Positions 40,851-52,179 of a stretch of DNA of 64,000 nucleotides are shown here, one piece after another. The position numbers and the translations under genes were made by a program. The notes under the pieces were generated by a model. It made no database searches, had not been told where the DNA came from, and saw only the letters and a program-made list of their open reading frames with translations. The stretch spans positions 2,170,001-2,234,000 of the forward strand of contig NZ_CP065044.1 in NCBI RefSeq assembly GCF_015689195.1. The letters run 5' to 3'. Each line of letters begins with the position of its first letter. Within the stretch, counting starts at the first letter, position 1. Source of the DNA: Pectobacterium aroidearum. GTDB taxonomy: Bacteria > Pseudomonadota > Gammaproteobacteria > Enterobacterales > Enterobacteriaceae.

Positions 40851-41396
40851 ATGTTACCCAATGATTTGATAACGGATTTAGCACGTTTTGAGCAGGAGTT
40901 ACAGGAATTGGCCGATGTGCTACAGCTGGATTTAAGTGCATTTCATGCTGACCATATCTCTCTGCGTTGCCATCAGAATACAACGGCTGAATCCTGGAAG
41001 GCGGCGCTGTTAAAACGTGGCCGTTTGCTGTCTGAAAATCAGATCAATGGTCGCCCAATCTGCTTGTTTATACTGGATAATGCCATTCCGGTCGGCCCGT
41101 GGCAGATGACGTGTGTCGAGCTACCGTGGCCGGGGAAAAAGCATTATCCGCATGAAGGGTGGGAGCATGTGGAACTCGTGCTGCCTGGGGATGTGGAAAC
41201 ACTGCATCAGCGTGCGTTAGCCTGCTTGTCTGATGATGCGCTGCGTACGCCGGGCATCAAACTTAAATTCAGTTCTCCGCAAGGCGAAAAAGAACGCATG
41301 CCTAATCCGACGCTGGCGGTCACCAACGGGAAAGTGACAATAAAATTTCATCCATGTGATATACGCGATGTCGTCGCGAGCGAAATGTCTTCATGA
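40851..41396 (+). CDS. yecM: YecM, VOC-fold protein of unknown function
   Basis: Member of the YecM family, structurally related to glyoxalase/isomerase (vicinal oxygen chelate) proteins. Characteristic segments are ADHISLRCHQN, LLSENQINGRPICLF, ELPWPGKKHYPHEGWEHVE with conserved His and Glu that could bind metal, and NPTLAVTNGKVTIKFHPC. The start at 40851 (MLPNDLITDL) is preferred since AAGGAG lies upstream at 40835-40840, though 11 bases away; an ATG at 40827 would add eight residues and gives a length nearer to the E. coli protein. cutC is next, as in E. coli, but an ERIC element separates them. Confidence 0.88.
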   Translation: MLPNDLITDLARFEQELQELADVLQLDLSAFHADHISLRCHQNTTAESWKAALLKRGRLLSENQINGRPICLFILDNAIPVGPWQMTCVELPWPGKKHYPHEGWEHVELVLPGDVETLHQRALACLSDDALRTPGIKLKFSSPQGEKERMPNPTLAVTNGKVTIKFHPCDIRDVVASEMSS

Positions 41397-41496
41397 TGAA
41401 AATAGTAAAGCACTCGTATGCAGAGTAATCAGAAAGATAACATTGGCTGAAAGGTAAAATGACATGTCACATTATTCACGCCATTTTCTTCTACTT

Positions 41497-41716
41497 TATA
41501 CCCTAAATAATTCGAGTTTCAGGACAAAACGAGTTCGTTTTGAATAACGCGGCGAGAGAGGGACAAATTCGTCGGGAACGAATTTGACCAGCCAACGGCT
41601 GGCCTTCGGTGAGAGACAGGACGTCTCTCATTTCATCCCGATGAGCTTACTTAGGTAAGTGATTCGGGTGAGTGAAGGTAGCCAACGCACCTGCAATTTG
41701 AAGTATGACGGGTATA
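41497..41716. repeat. Enlarged ERIC element (220 bp) with internal palindromic insertion
   Basis: Starts TATACCCTAAATAATTCGAG and ends GAAGTATGACGGGTATA, with the intact core GAGCTTACTTAGGTAAGTGA, so both ends and the centre are ERIC. Compared with the 126-bp copy at 11752-11877 it carries about 94 additional bases between the left end and the core. This extra part contains four perfect inverted repeats in series, at 41525-41542, 41564-41586, 41588-41602 and 41610-41630. It lies between yecM and cutC. Confidence 0.88.
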
Positions 41717-41897
41717 GAACAGATTAATAAAACTGTGGATTATGTCATGTTTATTTCGGCAATGTATCGCGTTCATTGTGACTCCTGTCTCCTCACGATA
41801 TGAATGTGAATGCCATAGTTATTACTTTAGTCGGTCTGATGATTCGCCGATTTTTCGCTAAAGAAAATAGTCTGAGAGTTTACATGGAGGAGCAGCG

Positions 41898-42656
41898 ATG
41901 ACGAAACTGGAAGTATGCTGTTATAGCGTTGATTGTGCCATAACAGCAGCGCAGTCTGGGGCTGACAGAATTGAACTCTGTGCAGGACAACGAGAAGGCG
42001 GATTAACGCCATCCTATGGCGCGCTGCGTAGCGCTCGTGAAAAAGTCGCGATTCCCGTTCACCCTATTGTGCGTCCGAGAGGCGGCGATTTCTGCTACAG
42101 CACGATGGAATTGGCTGCCATCAAATATGACATTGAACAGATTCGCGAGATGGGGTTTCCTGGCGTCGTTGTAGGCGTACTCAATGAAGAAGGGCACATT
42201 GATTTGCCCAAAATGCGCGAAATCATGGCGGTGGCTCAAGGAATGGCGGTGACCTTTCATCGTGCGTTTGATATGTGCCTGAACCCTTATGTTGCGCTGG
42301 AACAACTCACCGACCTTGGCGTATCGCGCATATTAAGCTCTGGGCAGCAACAAACGGCAGAAAATGGGCTGCGGTTATTACGTGAACTAACACAGGCCAG
42401 TCGCGGTCCAATTATTATGGCAGGTTCCGGCGTGCGACTGACTAACCTGCACAAATTTCAGCAGGCGGGTATTCGAGAACTGCACAGCTCCGCCGGGCAG
42501 TGGACGTCATCCCCCATGCGTTATCGCAAAATCGGTGTGTCGATGTGTTCTGAGACGGAGTTAGATGAATTTAGCCAGTATTGCGTGGATGGTGATGTGG
42601 TGGCCGCAATGAAACGGGCGGTGAGCCCCGACCGTGAAATGCAGTACGTGTCATAA
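41898..42656 (+). CDS. cutC: CutC, TIM-barrel protein linked to copper homeostasis
   Basis: The 252-residue protein matches the CutC family: [26 protein letters not shown] at the start, the AHRAFD-like [18 protein letters not shown] and [10 protein letters not shown]. The family was tied to copper tolerance in E. coli, but that link has been questioned and an enzymatic role in sugar or amide chemistry is possible; I treat the function as open. ATG 41898 follows GGAGGAGCG. A terminator follows the gene. Confidence 0.92.
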
Positions 42657-42782
42657 CGTAAGGCGTTTCACGGTGTAGTAGCGATATAGGTATTGCTATA
42701 AACAGCATTGCAATCAACACGACATCGTCATTCTTCGATTTTGCCGCGCAGCATACCATTCGGTTTGCATGGCAAGTACCAG

Positions 42783-42812
42783 GCCCCAGCGTGTTGCTGG
42801 GGCTTTTTTTGT
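42783..42812 (+). terminator. cutC terminator
   Basis: Stem GCCCCAGC / GCTGGGGC followed by TTTTTTT. It lies between the convergent cutC and cmoB genes. Confidence 0.85.
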
Positions 42813-42825
42813 CGCATGCAGTCAT

Positions 42826-44597
<1,772 letters not shown>

Positions 44598-44725
44598 CTA
44601 GCAGAATACACCGTGGCCTTCACCTTTCACATTGTGTAGACGCATAGTGTGGACGCGTTTTTTGATTCCCGGGCGCATAAAGATTCGTACGACCGGGAGG
44701 GCAGGCATCGTGCTTGTTTCCGCTA

Positions 44726-45121
44726 TCAATACAGCGTGAAAACCAGATCCCAGGGGAGATAATAGAGGTTTGCTGCAATCATCAGGATGAGTGAGGCATA
44801 GGTTGCTGCCATACCTGAACGCCGCCAGCGAAATTCACGGTGCCGGAGGCCGTAGTAGTGAACTAAACGTCCGGTAATCAATAAAATACCGCAAAAATGG
44901 ATCATGATGATAAGGGCGCCGTTCATTTCCATCAGCACCAGCAAAATCGCCGCAATCGGGATATATTCGACCGCATTGCCATGTACCCGGATCGCCGTTT
45001 GCAATTCATAAAATCCGCCGTCGCCGTATGCAACGCGATACTGCATTCTGAGCTTCACAACATCAATAGACAGCTTTATCAACAAGATTGCGCCAAGCAC
45101 GATATAGAGCGCACTTACCAT
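44726..45121 (-). CDS. yecN: YecN, MAPEG-family membrane protein
   Basis: Inner-membrane protein of the MAPEG family (membrane-associated proteins in eicosanoid and glutathione metabolism); the function in bacteria is not known. The 131-residue protein has four predicted spans and the family pattern AIRVHGNAVEYIPIAAILL with the conserved Asn and Glu, then GRLVHYYGL. Position between cmoA and yecE fits the E. coli order yecE-yecN-cmoA-cmoB. Confidence 0.92.
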   Translation of the reverse strand: MVSALYIVLGAILLIKLSIDVVKLRMQYRVAYGDGGFYELQTAIRVHGNAVEYIPIAAILLVLMEMNGALIIMIHFCGILLITGRLVHYYGLRHREFRWRRSGMAATYASLILMIAANLYYLPWDLVFTLY

Positions 45122-45273
45122 GTTTTACTCCGTAACCTAACCGAAAACGGCTTGCAGAATAATAGCTTTCCCTAACGCAACTGTCGCCTGTAAAGGCCGA
45201 TTTTTTTAGCGGAAATGCGTTGCGTTGCGAAAGGGTTTATAACCAAACGGGCTAACACCCGTCAGTTGGTGGA

Positions 45274-46089
45274 TCAAAAGAGCGTCGCCTGCTGTGGCCA
45301 ATCCGGCTGGGGTGGCAAGGTTGGGTCAATCTCGGCGAGTAACGGCCAAAGCTGTTGTGCCAGCGGCGGGGCATCACCGATATCCGGCGTGTGAATAAAA
45401 AAGAAAGGATTGGCTTCACGCCACTGCGGCAGCTTGTTACGCCATGACTCGAACCAGCGAAGATTTTCTTCCGGCGTTTCACTACCGATAAAGCGGATCA
45501 GCGGCTGTGTGGCCGTGAGCACGGCGTGTACCGGCACGCGAGGCTTCTTACGCTGGGCTTCACGCATGGCGGCACTGTCTGGCGCGGCATGATGAACCGG
45601 TCGACTGTCGAGAATCACGCGATTAATGCCACGCTGCTGTAGCCCCTGATTCAGTGCGCGCTCCTCATCGCCTTTGGCAAAAAACAGCGGATGACGAACT
45701 TCCACGCCGTAGCCGAACCCCTGCGGCAAAGCATCAAGAAAACGCCACAGAACGGGCAACTGCGAGGGACCAAAGGCGGCAGGGAGTTGCAGCCAGAGCT
45801 GTCCGATACGGTGTTCAATCGGCTCCAGGCATTGATAAAAGAGGCTGACATCGCTGTCACAATTTTGTAGGGCAGCTTTATGACTGATCGTTGAGGGAAA
45901 CTTGAAGCAAAAACGAAAGTCATCATGCGTCATATCACGCCAGCGTAAGACAACCTCGCGTGAAGGCAACGCATAAAAGGTCGTGTTCCCTTCCACGCAG
46001 GTAAAATAGCGGCTGTAATCAGCAAGATCGTTTAACCCCAACCGACTCCAGGCAGAATGCTGCCATTGTGGTAATCCGATGTACATCAT
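45274..46089 (-). CDS. yecE: YecE, DUF72 TIM-barrel protein
   Basis: Cytosolic protein of the widespread DUF72 family, TIM-barrel fold, without an established reaction. The 271-residue protein contains the family features YFTCVEGNTTFYALPS (the N-T-F-Y motif), FRFCFKFPSTISHKA, LWLQLPAAFGPS and VEVRHPLFF. Same orientation as yecN, cmoA and cmoB. In E. coli the isochorismatase-like gene yecD lies between yecE and aspS; it is absent here. Confidence 0.9.
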   Translation of the reverse strand: MMYIGLPQWQHSAWSRLGLNDLADYSRYFTCVEGNTTFYALPSREVVLRWRDMTHDDFRFCFKFPSTISHKAALQNCDSDVSLFYQCLEPIEHRIGQLWLQLPAAFGPSQLPVLWRFLDALPQGFGYGVEVRHPLFFAKGDEERALNQGLQQRGINRVILDSRPVHHAAPDSAAMREAQRKKPRVPVHAVLTATQPLIRFIGSETPEENLRWFESWRNKLPQWREANPFFFIHTPDIGDAPPLAQQLWPLLAEIDPTLPPQPDWPQQATLF

Positions 46090-46177
46090 CGCACCATAAC
46101 TTCATTGAGCTTCACGTAGGATGGCGGTGATTATCGCGTAATTGTCAGGACTGCGCGAGTGAGCCGAGAGAAATCGT

Positions 46178-47395
46178 TTATAAAATCTCATCCGCCCACT
46201 GTGTTGCCTCCATGATCATGGTGAAGAAGTTTTCTTCATCGATACCCAACTGGATTAAAAGTTGCTCAAGTTCTTCCCATTCTTGTTGTTCATATTTAGA
46301 AATTAACGTCAGATAAACCGCCAGCTCACCAGTATTTTCTAATAAGCTCTGGTTAATTTTTTCCGATAGGGCGATTTGCGAGAGCAATAGAGGCATCGGC
46401 GAATCTAATACGGCATCAAGCAGTGACAATAATCCGCACAAAAATGCATCGGTGGTATCCTCCTTCACATTAAAAGAGGCATACAATAATTCGAAGAATC
46501 TGGCGCGAATTAAGCTGGTACGATAAAGCTCGCTGGGTTTATTTTCGTTACTATTAGTAATGCTGATCAATGAGACAAAACGTTTAAGCTCCCGTTGCCC
46601 AAGGAGCATTGCCATGGAACGGAAAGACATTGATGTCGCGGTAATGCCAAAGCGGGTGTTGTATTTGATATTGGTGATGTGGCGCATCAATTTATAATAA
46701 AGCGAGAGATCGGCACAGACCAATTCTTCGATCGTGGCATAGTTGATTTCAGGCTTATTGACTTCTCTCAGTAGCCTGATGGTATTGCTGGAGTTATTGA
46801 CCAGTTTTTTCGATCTGATCATCTCTGGATGGCTGAAAAAATACCCCTGAAATAGTGAGATACCCAGCTTTTTGCTTTGCAGATATTGCTCATGTGTTTC
46901 TACTTTTTCGGCCAGATAGGTTAATTTACGCTGTGCAGTTCTGTTGATGAAATTTTCAATATCACCAAACGTCGACAAGGTTAAATCAAATTTGATGATG
47001 TCGATGTAAGGCAAAAATCGATCCCAATCTGAATCCATCGAAAAATCATCCAGTGCAATTCTGAAGCCTTTTCTTTTTAGTTTTTTTACGGCGACAAAGA
47101 GATCGTTGTCGGGGATCGCATTTTCCAGAATCTCGATAACGACCTTTTCCTGTGGCAGGACTTCAGCCTGACCGTTGATCAGCATCTGGTGGGGAAAATT
47201 AATATAGTAAGGCTGCTCAGCCACGGATTTTGTCAGCGGATTAGTTAAAAATTGATCGGAAATGAGCTGTGCGGTTGCAAACTCAGGACTGACGTCAGGA
47301 AATCTATTGGTGACGTCCATGCGAAAAAGGAGTTCGTAGGCAACGGTTTGGAGGTGTTGATTTAAAATAGGTTGGCGGGCAACAAATGAATACAT
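46178..47395 (-). CDS. EAL-HDOD signalling protein (YuxH/CdgJ type)
   Basis: Cytosolic two-domain protein of 405 residues. The N-terminal half is a cyclic-di-GMP phosphodiesterase-like EAL domain: YELLFR replaces the EAL motif, YYINFP supplies the Asn, VVIEILEN the Glu, LDDFSMD stands where active enzymes have DDFGTG, and KFDLTL, AEKVET and LFQGYFF keep the Lys, Glu and Gln. The C-terminal half is HDOD (ELVCADLSLYYKLMRHIT, MAMLLGQRELKRFVSLI), a regulatory domain related to HD phosphohydrolases but lacking the metal HD pair. Proteins with this layout affect motility in Vibrio. Given the changed loop 6 it could be a weak enzyme or only a c-di-GMP binder. Single gene, divergent from aspS. Confidence 0.88.
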   Translation of the reverse strand: MYSFVARQPILNQHLQTVAYELLFRMDVTNRFPDVSPEFATAQLISDQFLTNPLTKSVAEQPYYINFPHQMLINGQAEVLPQEKVVIEILENAIPDNDLFVAVKKLKRKGFRIALDDFSMDSDWDRFLPYIDIIKFDLTLSTFGDIENFINRTAQRKLTYLAEKVETHEQYLQSKKLGISLFQGYFFSHPEMIRSKKLVNNSSNTIRLLREVNKPEINYATIEELVCADLSLYYKLMRHITNIKYNTRFGITATSMSFRSMAMLLGQRELKRFVSLISITNSNENKPSELYRTSLIRARFFELLYASFNVKEDTTDAFLCGLLSLLDAVLDSPMPLLLSQIALSEKINQSLLENTGELAVYLTLISKYEQQEWEELEQLLIQLGIDEENFFTMIMEATQWADEIL

Positions 47396-47722
47396 AGTTG
47401 TTCTCCATGTAAACCATACGCATTTGCCAATAATGGGAATGCGTTTTTTATTAAAATTTTTATAAAAATAAGCAGTTACTTGGTAATTTTAGCAGGTTTT
47501 ATTAAAAGAGAAGGTCGGTTTCCGTAAATCCTCACGCTGTGCGTATTGGTGAGTTCTGTCTCTTTGGGCTGAGGCGTCGCGGTTTTTCGGACGCTCACTT
47601 TTGCAACAACTCAGTGCTGATTGGTGAACATTTCGTTAACCGGAAAGGAAATTTCATAAAAAGAGTAGGCGGCTGCGTCGCAGAGCGTTACCTTCATGCT
47701 TATCGTTCGGGCGAATATCCTT
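47396..47722. other. Divergent gap between the EAL-HDOD gene and aspS
   Basis: About 330 bases without a credible gene. AT-rich next to the EAL-HDOD start, where its promoter must lie; the 62-codon frame at 47539-47727 has no support. The aspS promoter and a tandem repeat follow (separate entries). Confidence 0.35.
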
Positions 47723-47728
47723 TATAAT
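47700..47728 (+). promoter_or_regulatory. Probable aspS promoter
   Basis: A consensus TATAAT at 47723-47728 is preceded by TTATCG at the 17-base spacing. The -35 is weak (three of six), but the -10 is perfect and is followed by a leader of about 135 bases. Confidence 0.5.
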
Positions 47729-47801
47729 AGCCGCCTTTTTTCACCGGACAGTAACCCAGAAAAACCATACCGTGCAGCGAAAATGCCACTGTTTTTGTGC
47801 T

Positions 47802-47835
47802 GTGATCTACCGTGAAAAGTGATCTACCGTGAAAC
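47802..47835. repeat. 17-bp tandem duplication in the aspS leader
   Basis: GTGATCTACCGTGAAAA is followed at once by GTGATCTACCGTGAAAC, ending 34 bases before the aspS start codon. Confidence 0.85.
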
Positions 47836-47869
47836 GTGTGAGCTGGCGGATGAGTAAAAGGACATCGTG

Positions 47870-49666
47870 ATGCGTACTAATTATTGCGGGCAGTTGAATT
47901 CGTCCCATGTGGGCCAGGAAGTGACATTGTGCGGTTGGGTTAACCGCCGCCGCGATCTGGGTGGTTTGATTTTTATTGATATGCGTGACCGCGAAGGGCT
48001 GGTTCAGGTGTTTTTTGACCCAGACCGTCAGGACGCATTTAAACTGGCATCCGAGTTGCGTAACGAGTTCTGCATCCAACTTACCGGTGTAGTACGCGCC
48101 CGTCCAGAAAGCCAAATCAACAAAGATATGGCGACGGGTGAAGTCGAGATTTTTGCCAACGCCCTGACGATCGTTAACCGCTCTGAAGCGCTGCCGTTGG
48201 ATTCAAATCAAACCAACACTGAAGAAGCTCGTCTCAAATACCGTTATCTCGATTTGCGCCGTCCTGAAATGGCGCAGCGCCTGAAAACGCGTGCCCGTAT
48301 TACCAGTTTTGTTCGTCGCTTTATGGATGAGCACGGCTTCCTGGATATCGAAACGCCAATGCTGACGAAGGCGACGCCGGAAGGCGCGCGCGACTATCTG
48401 GTGCCGAGCCGCGTACATAAAGGTAAATTTTATGCGCTGCCGCAGTCTCCACAGCTGTTTAAACAGCTGCTGATGATGTCCGGTTTTGACCGTTACTATC
48501 AGATCGTCAAATGCTTCCGTGACGAAGACCTGCGTGCTGACAGACAGCCAGAATTTACCCAGATCGATGTGGAAACCTCTTTCATGACCGCGCCGCAGGT
48601 GCGTGAAGTGATGGAGAAACTGGTGCGTGAACTGTGGCTGGACGTGAAAGGCGTCGATCTGGGCGATTTCCCGATCATGACGTTCGCAGAGGCGATGCGT
48701 CGTTTCGGTTCCGATAAGCCAGACCTGCGTAACCCGCTGGAACTGGTTGACGTTGCCGATCTGGTTAAAGACATCGACTTTAAAGTGTTCTCCGGCCCGG
48801 CAAACGATGCCAAAGGCCGCGTTGCCGCTATCCGCGTACCGGGTGGCGCACAGCTGAGCCGTAAGCAGATTGATGAATATGGCAAGTTTATTGAAATCTA
48901 TGGCGCGAAAGGTTTGGCTTATATCAAGGTCAACGAGCGTGCTAAAGGTCTGGAAGGCGTTCAAAGCCCGGTAGCGAAATTCCTGAATGCAGACATGCTG
49001 TCAGCGTTGTTGGATCGTACTGCCGCGCAAGATGGCGACATTCTGTTCTTTGGCGCAGACAGCGCGAAAGTGGTCACCGATGCGCTGGGCGCGCTGCGTC
49101 TCAAACTGGGCCGCGATTTGAGCCTGACGAAAGACGACAGCTGGGAACCGCTGTGGGTCGTCGATTTCCCAATGTTTGAAGAAGATGGTGAAGGCGGATT
49201 GGCTGCGATGCACCACCCGTTTACCGCGCCGCGTGACATGCTGCCTTCTGAGCTGGCTGCCAACCCGGTTTCGGCGATTGCCAATGCCTATGACATGGTG
49301 ATTAACGGTTATGAAGTGGGCGGTGGTTCGGTACGTATTCACAACGGTGATATGCAGCAAACTGTGTTCAGCATTCTGGGCATTACCGAACAAGAGCAAC
49401 GTGAGAAATTTGGCTTCCTGCTGGATGCGTTGAAATATGGTACGCCGCCGCATGCGGGTCTGGCGTTTGGCCTTGACCGTCTGGTGATGTTGCTGACGGG
49501 CACCGATAACATTCGTGATGTTATCGCCTTCCCGAAAACGACGGCTGCAGCGTGCCTGATGACGGAAGCGCCAAGCTTCGCCAACCCGGCCTCGCTGGAA
49601 GAGCTTGCCATTGCGGTTGTCGTGAAAGGGAAAGCGGCTCAGGATGGAAAATCCGAGAACGAATAA
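47870..49666 (+). CDS. aspS: Aspartyl-tRNA synthetase
   Basis: Class IIb synthetase charging tRNA-Asp. The 598-residue protein has the N-terminal OB-fold ([20 protein letters not shown]), the bacterial-type GAD insertion domain around residues 290-400, motif 2 [18 protein letters not shown] and motif 3 [18 protein letters not shown] 47870 follows AAAAGGA at eight bases and gives [15 protein letters not shown]; the GTG immediately before it is not needed. nudB starts inside the 3' end, and yebC and ruvC follow, as in E. coli. Confidence 0.97.
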   Translation: MRTNYCGQLNSSHVGQEVTLCGWVNRRRDLGGLIFIDMRDREGLVQVFFDPDRQDAFKLASELRNEFCIQLTGVVRARPESQINKDMATGEVEIFANALTIVNRSEALPLDSNQTNTEEARLKYRYLDLRRPEMAQRLKTRARITSFVRRFMDEHGFLDIETPMLTKATPEGARDYLVPSRVHKGKFYALPQSPQLFKQLLMMSGFDRYYQIVKCFRDEDLRADRQPEFTQIDVETSFMTAPQVREVMEKLVRELWLDVKGVDLGDFPIMTFAEAMRRFGSDKPDLRNPLELVDVADLVKDIDFKVFSGPANDAKGRVAAIRVPGGAQLSRKQIDEYGKFIEIYGAKGLAYIKVNERAKGLEGVQSPVAKFLNADMLSALLDRTAAQDGDILFFGADSAKVVTDALGALRLKLGRDLSLTKDDSWEPLWVVDFPMFEEDGEGGLAAMHHPFTAPRDMLPSELAANPVSAIANAYDMVINGYEVGGGSVRIHNGDMQQTVFSILGITEQEQREKFGFLLDALKYGTPPHAGLAFGLDRLVMLLTGTDNIRDVIAFPKTTAAACLMTEAPSFANPASLEELAIAVVVKGKAAQDGKSENE

Positions 49667-50111
49667 GATGGTATACAAGCGACCCGTTTCGGTTCTGGTG
49701 GTGATCTATGCCCGTGACACCGGACGGGTGCTGATGTTGCAACGGCGTGACGATCCCGAATTCTGGCAGTCGGTAACCGGCAGTATAGAAGAAGGGGAAA
49801 GCGCGCCGTATGCCGCACAGCGTGAAGTCAAAGAAGAAGTGAACATTGATATATCCGCGGAAGCGTTATCACTCTTTGATTGTCAGCGCTGTATTGAGTT
49901 TGAGCTATTTGCTCATTTGAGACGTCGCTATGCGCCGGGGGTTACGCACAATACCGAACACTGGTTTTGTCTGGCGTTACCTGCTGAGCGCGAGGTGCAA
50001 TTATCCGAGCATCTTGCCTACCAGTGGTTGGATGTGCCCCACGCGGCACAGTTGACCAAGTCCTGGAGCAACCGGCAGGCGATTGAGGAATTTGTTATTT
50101 ATCCGGCCTGA
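49644..50111 (+). CDS. nudB: Dihydroneopterin triphosphate pyrophosphatase NudB
   Basis: Nudix hydrolase that removes pyrophosphate from dihydroneopterin triphosphate, the first committed step in folate synthesis. The 155-residue protein has the Nudix box [20 protein letters not shown] at about residues 47-66. The ATG at 49644 overlaps the aspS end by 23 bases; another ATG at 49668 gives [12 protein letters not shown], just after the aspS stop. E. coli NudB has four residues before VYKRP, so either may be right. Confidence 0.92.
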   Translation: MENPRTNKMVYKRPVSVLVVIYARDTGRVLMLQRRDDPEFWQSVTGSIEEGESAPYAAQREVKEEVNIDISAEALSLFDCQRCIEFELFAHLRRRYAPGVTHNTEHWFCLALPAEREVQLSEHLAYQWLDVPHAAQLTKSWSNRQAIEEFVIYPA

Positions 50112-50134
50112 ACAGGCTTTTTTCGGAGATTTTT

Positions 50135-50878
50135 ATGGCAGGTCATAGTAAGTGGGCTAACACAAAGCATCGTAAAGCAGCACAGGACGCCAAACGCGGT
50201 AAAATCTTTACCAAGATTATCCGCGAACTGGTTACCGCAGCCCGTCTGGGCGGTGGCGATCCCGGTTCTAACCCGCGTCTGCGCGCAGCGATCGATAAAG
50301 CACTGTCCAACAACATGACGCGCGATACCCTGAACCGCGCGATTGCCCGTGGCGTCGGCGGTGACGAAGATGCCAACATGGAAACCATCATTTATGAAGG
50401 CTACGGCCCGGGCGGCACTGCTGTCATGGTGGAGTGCCTGAGTGACAACCGTAACCGTACCGTTTCCGAAGTGCGTCACGCGTTCACGAAGACGGGTGGG
50501 AATCTGGGGACTGATGGTTCCGTTTCATACCTTTTCACCAAGAAAGGCGTTATTTCTTACGCACCAGGTCTGGATGAAGATGCAGTGATGGATGCGGCGT
50601 TAGAAGCAGGTGCTGATGATGTCGTGACGTATGACGACGGTGCGATTGACGTCTTCACGCCGTGGGAAACGTTCGGTAACGTGAAAGATGCGTTGGATGC
50701 GGCGGGCCTGAAAGCCGAGTCAGCTGAAGTGTCGATGATTCCATCCACCAAGGCGGATATGGATGCAGAAACGGCACCGAAACTGATGCGTCTGATTGAC
50801 ATGCTGGAAGACTGCGACGATGTGCAAGAGGTTTACCATAACGGTGAAATCTCCGATGAGGTGGCTGAACTGCTGTAA
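50135..50878 (+). CDS. yebC: YebC-family translation/transcription factor
   Basis: Member of the YebC/TACO1 family. Members have been described both as DNA-binding regulators and, more recently, as ribosome-associated factors that ease stalling at proline stretches. The 247-residue protein begins [20 protein letters not shown] and has [36 protein letters not shown] and [12 protein letters not shown], all typical. RBS GGAG precedes ATG 50135. It sits directly before ruvC in the usual order. Confidence 0.95.
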   Translation: MAGHSKWANTKHRKAAQDAKRGKIFTKIIRELVTAARLGGGDPGSNPRLRAAIDKALSNNMTRDTLNRAIARGVGGDEDANMETIIYEGYGPGGTAVMVECLSDNRNRTVSEVRHAFTKTGGNLGTDGSVSYLFTKKGVISYAPGLDEDAVMDAALEAGADDVVTYDDGAIDVFTPWETFGNVKDALDAAGLKAESAEVSMIPSTKADMDAETAPKLMRLIDMLEDCDDVQEVYHNGEISDEVAELL

Positions 50879-50941
50879 TGGCAGGTCGGTAATGCAAAGT
50901 AGAAGCAGTTACCCACACGCGCGAATCGACGGAGCGACACG

Positions 50942-51463
50942 ATGACAATAATAGTTGGCATTGACCCCGGTTCTCGCGTGACGGGCTATGGCATTATCCG
51001 TCAGCAGGGGCGCCACCTGACGTATCTCGGCAGCGGCTGTATCCGTACCGTGGTGGATGATATGCCCACGCGGTTGAAGCTGATTTACGCTGGCGTCAGT
51101 GAAATCATTACGCAATTTCGTCCAGATTGTATGGCGATTGAGCAGGTTTTCATGGCGAAAAACCCGGATTCAGCCTTGAAGCTGGGGCAGGCGCGCGGTG
51201 TGGCTATCGTCGCGGGAGTCAATCAGGACCTACCCGTGTTTGAGTATGCGGCGCGTTTGGTTAAACAAACGGTGGTGGGAACGGGCGCGGCGGATAAAAA
51301 GCAGGTGCAGCATATGGTCCGCTCGCTGCTGAAATTGTCGGCCAGCCCGCAGGCGGATGCCGCCGATGCGTTGGCGATTGCCATCACTCACTGTCATTTT
51401 AACCAAAGCCTGCTGCGTACATCGGCGGCGAAAGTGAACCCGCTGGCAGGACGACTGCGCTGA
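50942..51463 (+). CDS. ruvC: Holliday junction resolvase RuvC
   Basis: Dimeric endonuclease that cuts Holliday junctions symmetrically after branch migration by RuvAB. The 173-residue protein has the four catalytic acidic positions of the RNase H-like fold: Asp in [13 protein letters not shown], Glu in [11 protein letters not shown], and two Asp in [16 protein letters not shown]. Length matches E. coli. Followed by a terminator and then the separate ruvAB operon. Confidence 0.96.
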   Translation: MTIIVGIDPGSRVTGYGIIRQQGRHLTYLGSGCIRTVVDDMPTRLKLIYAGVSEIITQFRPDCMAIEQVFMAKNPDSALKLGQARGVAIVAGVNQDLPVFEYAARLVKQTVVGTGAADKKQVQHMVRSLLKLSASPQADAADALAIAITHCHFNQSLLRTSAAKVNPLAGRLR

Positions 51464-51469
51464 AACAGG

Positions 51470-51496
51470 AGGCTGGATATTCATCCAGCCTTTTTT
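51470..51496 (+). terminator. ruvC terminator
   Basis: Stem GGCTGGAT / ATCCAGCC followed by TTTTTT, seven bases after the ruvC stop codon. Confidence 0.9.
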
Positions 51497-51500
51497 ATGT

Positions 51501-51523
51501 TATATACTCGTCATACTTCAAGC
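51501..51523. repeat. ERIC terminal remnant upstream of ruvA
   Basis: TATATACTCGTCATACTTCAAG matches one ERIC end with two or three changes; the core and other end are missing. It lies 32 bases upstream of the ruvA start. Confidence 0.6.
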
Positions 51524-51554
51524 CATTCATTCCCTAAGTAAAAGGAAGCGCAAC

Positions 51555-52172
51555 GTGATAGGTCGTCTCAGAGGCATTATCCTGGAAAAACAGCCGCCGC
51601 AGGTGCTGATAGAAGCTAACGGCGTGGGTTACGAAGTCCATATGCCGATGACGTGCTTTTACGAACTCCCTGAGCTCAATCAGGAAGCGATTATCTTTAC
51701 CCATTTCGTGGTCCGCGAAGATGCGCAACTGCTGTTCGGTTTTAATGATAAGCAGGAGAGGGCGCTGTTCCGCGAGCTGATCAAAGTGAATGGCGTTGGA
51801 CCGAAGCTGGCGCTGGCGATTCTCTCCGGGATGTCCGCGACGCAGTTTGTCAGCGCGGTTGAGCGCGAAGAAATCGGTGCGTTGATTAAACTTCCGGGCG
51901 TAGGTAAGAAAACGGCGGAAAGGTTGGTTGTTGAAATGAAAGATCGCTTCAAGGGCTTGAGCGGCGATCTGTTTAATCCGGTCAGCGATATTCCGCTCGC
52001 ATCGCCGGCTAGTACAGAAAGCCGTGCCAGCGATCCCGAAGCGGAAGCCGCAGCAGCACTGGTTGCGCTGGGCTATAAACCGCAGGAAGCTAGCCGCATG
52101 ATTTCCAAGATTGCGCGCCCTGAGGCCGACTGTGAAACCCTGATCAGGGATGCACTGCGCGCGGCGCTGTGA
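51555..52172 (+). CDS. ruvA: Holliday junction branch migration protein RuvA
   Basis: Tetrameric junction-binding protein that loads the RuvB motor. The 205-residue protein has an N-terminal OB-fold ([20 protein letters not shown]), two helix-hairpin-helix elements ([15 protein letters not shown] and [16 protein letters not shown]), a flexible linker, and a C-terminal RuvB-contact domain ([20 protein letters not shown]). ATG... here GTG-type start at 51555 follows AAAAGGAAG. ruvB begins seven bases after the stop. In E. coli ruvAB is SOS-regulated; no clear LexA box (CTG-N10-CAG) was seen just upstream. Confidence 0.96.
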   Translation: MIGRLRGIILEKQPPQVLIEANGVGYEVHMPMTCFYELPELNQEAIIFTHFVVREDAQLLFGFNDKQERALFRELIKVNGVGPKLALAILSGMSATQFVSAVEREEIGALIKLPGVGKKTAERLVVEMKDRFKGLSGDLFNPVSDIPLASPASTESRASDPEAEAAAALVALGYKPQEASRMISKIARPEADCETLIRDALRAAL

Positions 52173-52179
52173 GGTATTC

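Noticed and set aside
47539-47727. 62-codon frame upstream of aspS
   Set aside because: Runs through the aspS -10 element and has no RBS or homology.
51497-51554. LexA box upstream of ruvA
   Set aside because: No CTG-N10-CAG palindrome was visible in the short gap; may lie further upstream or be absent.
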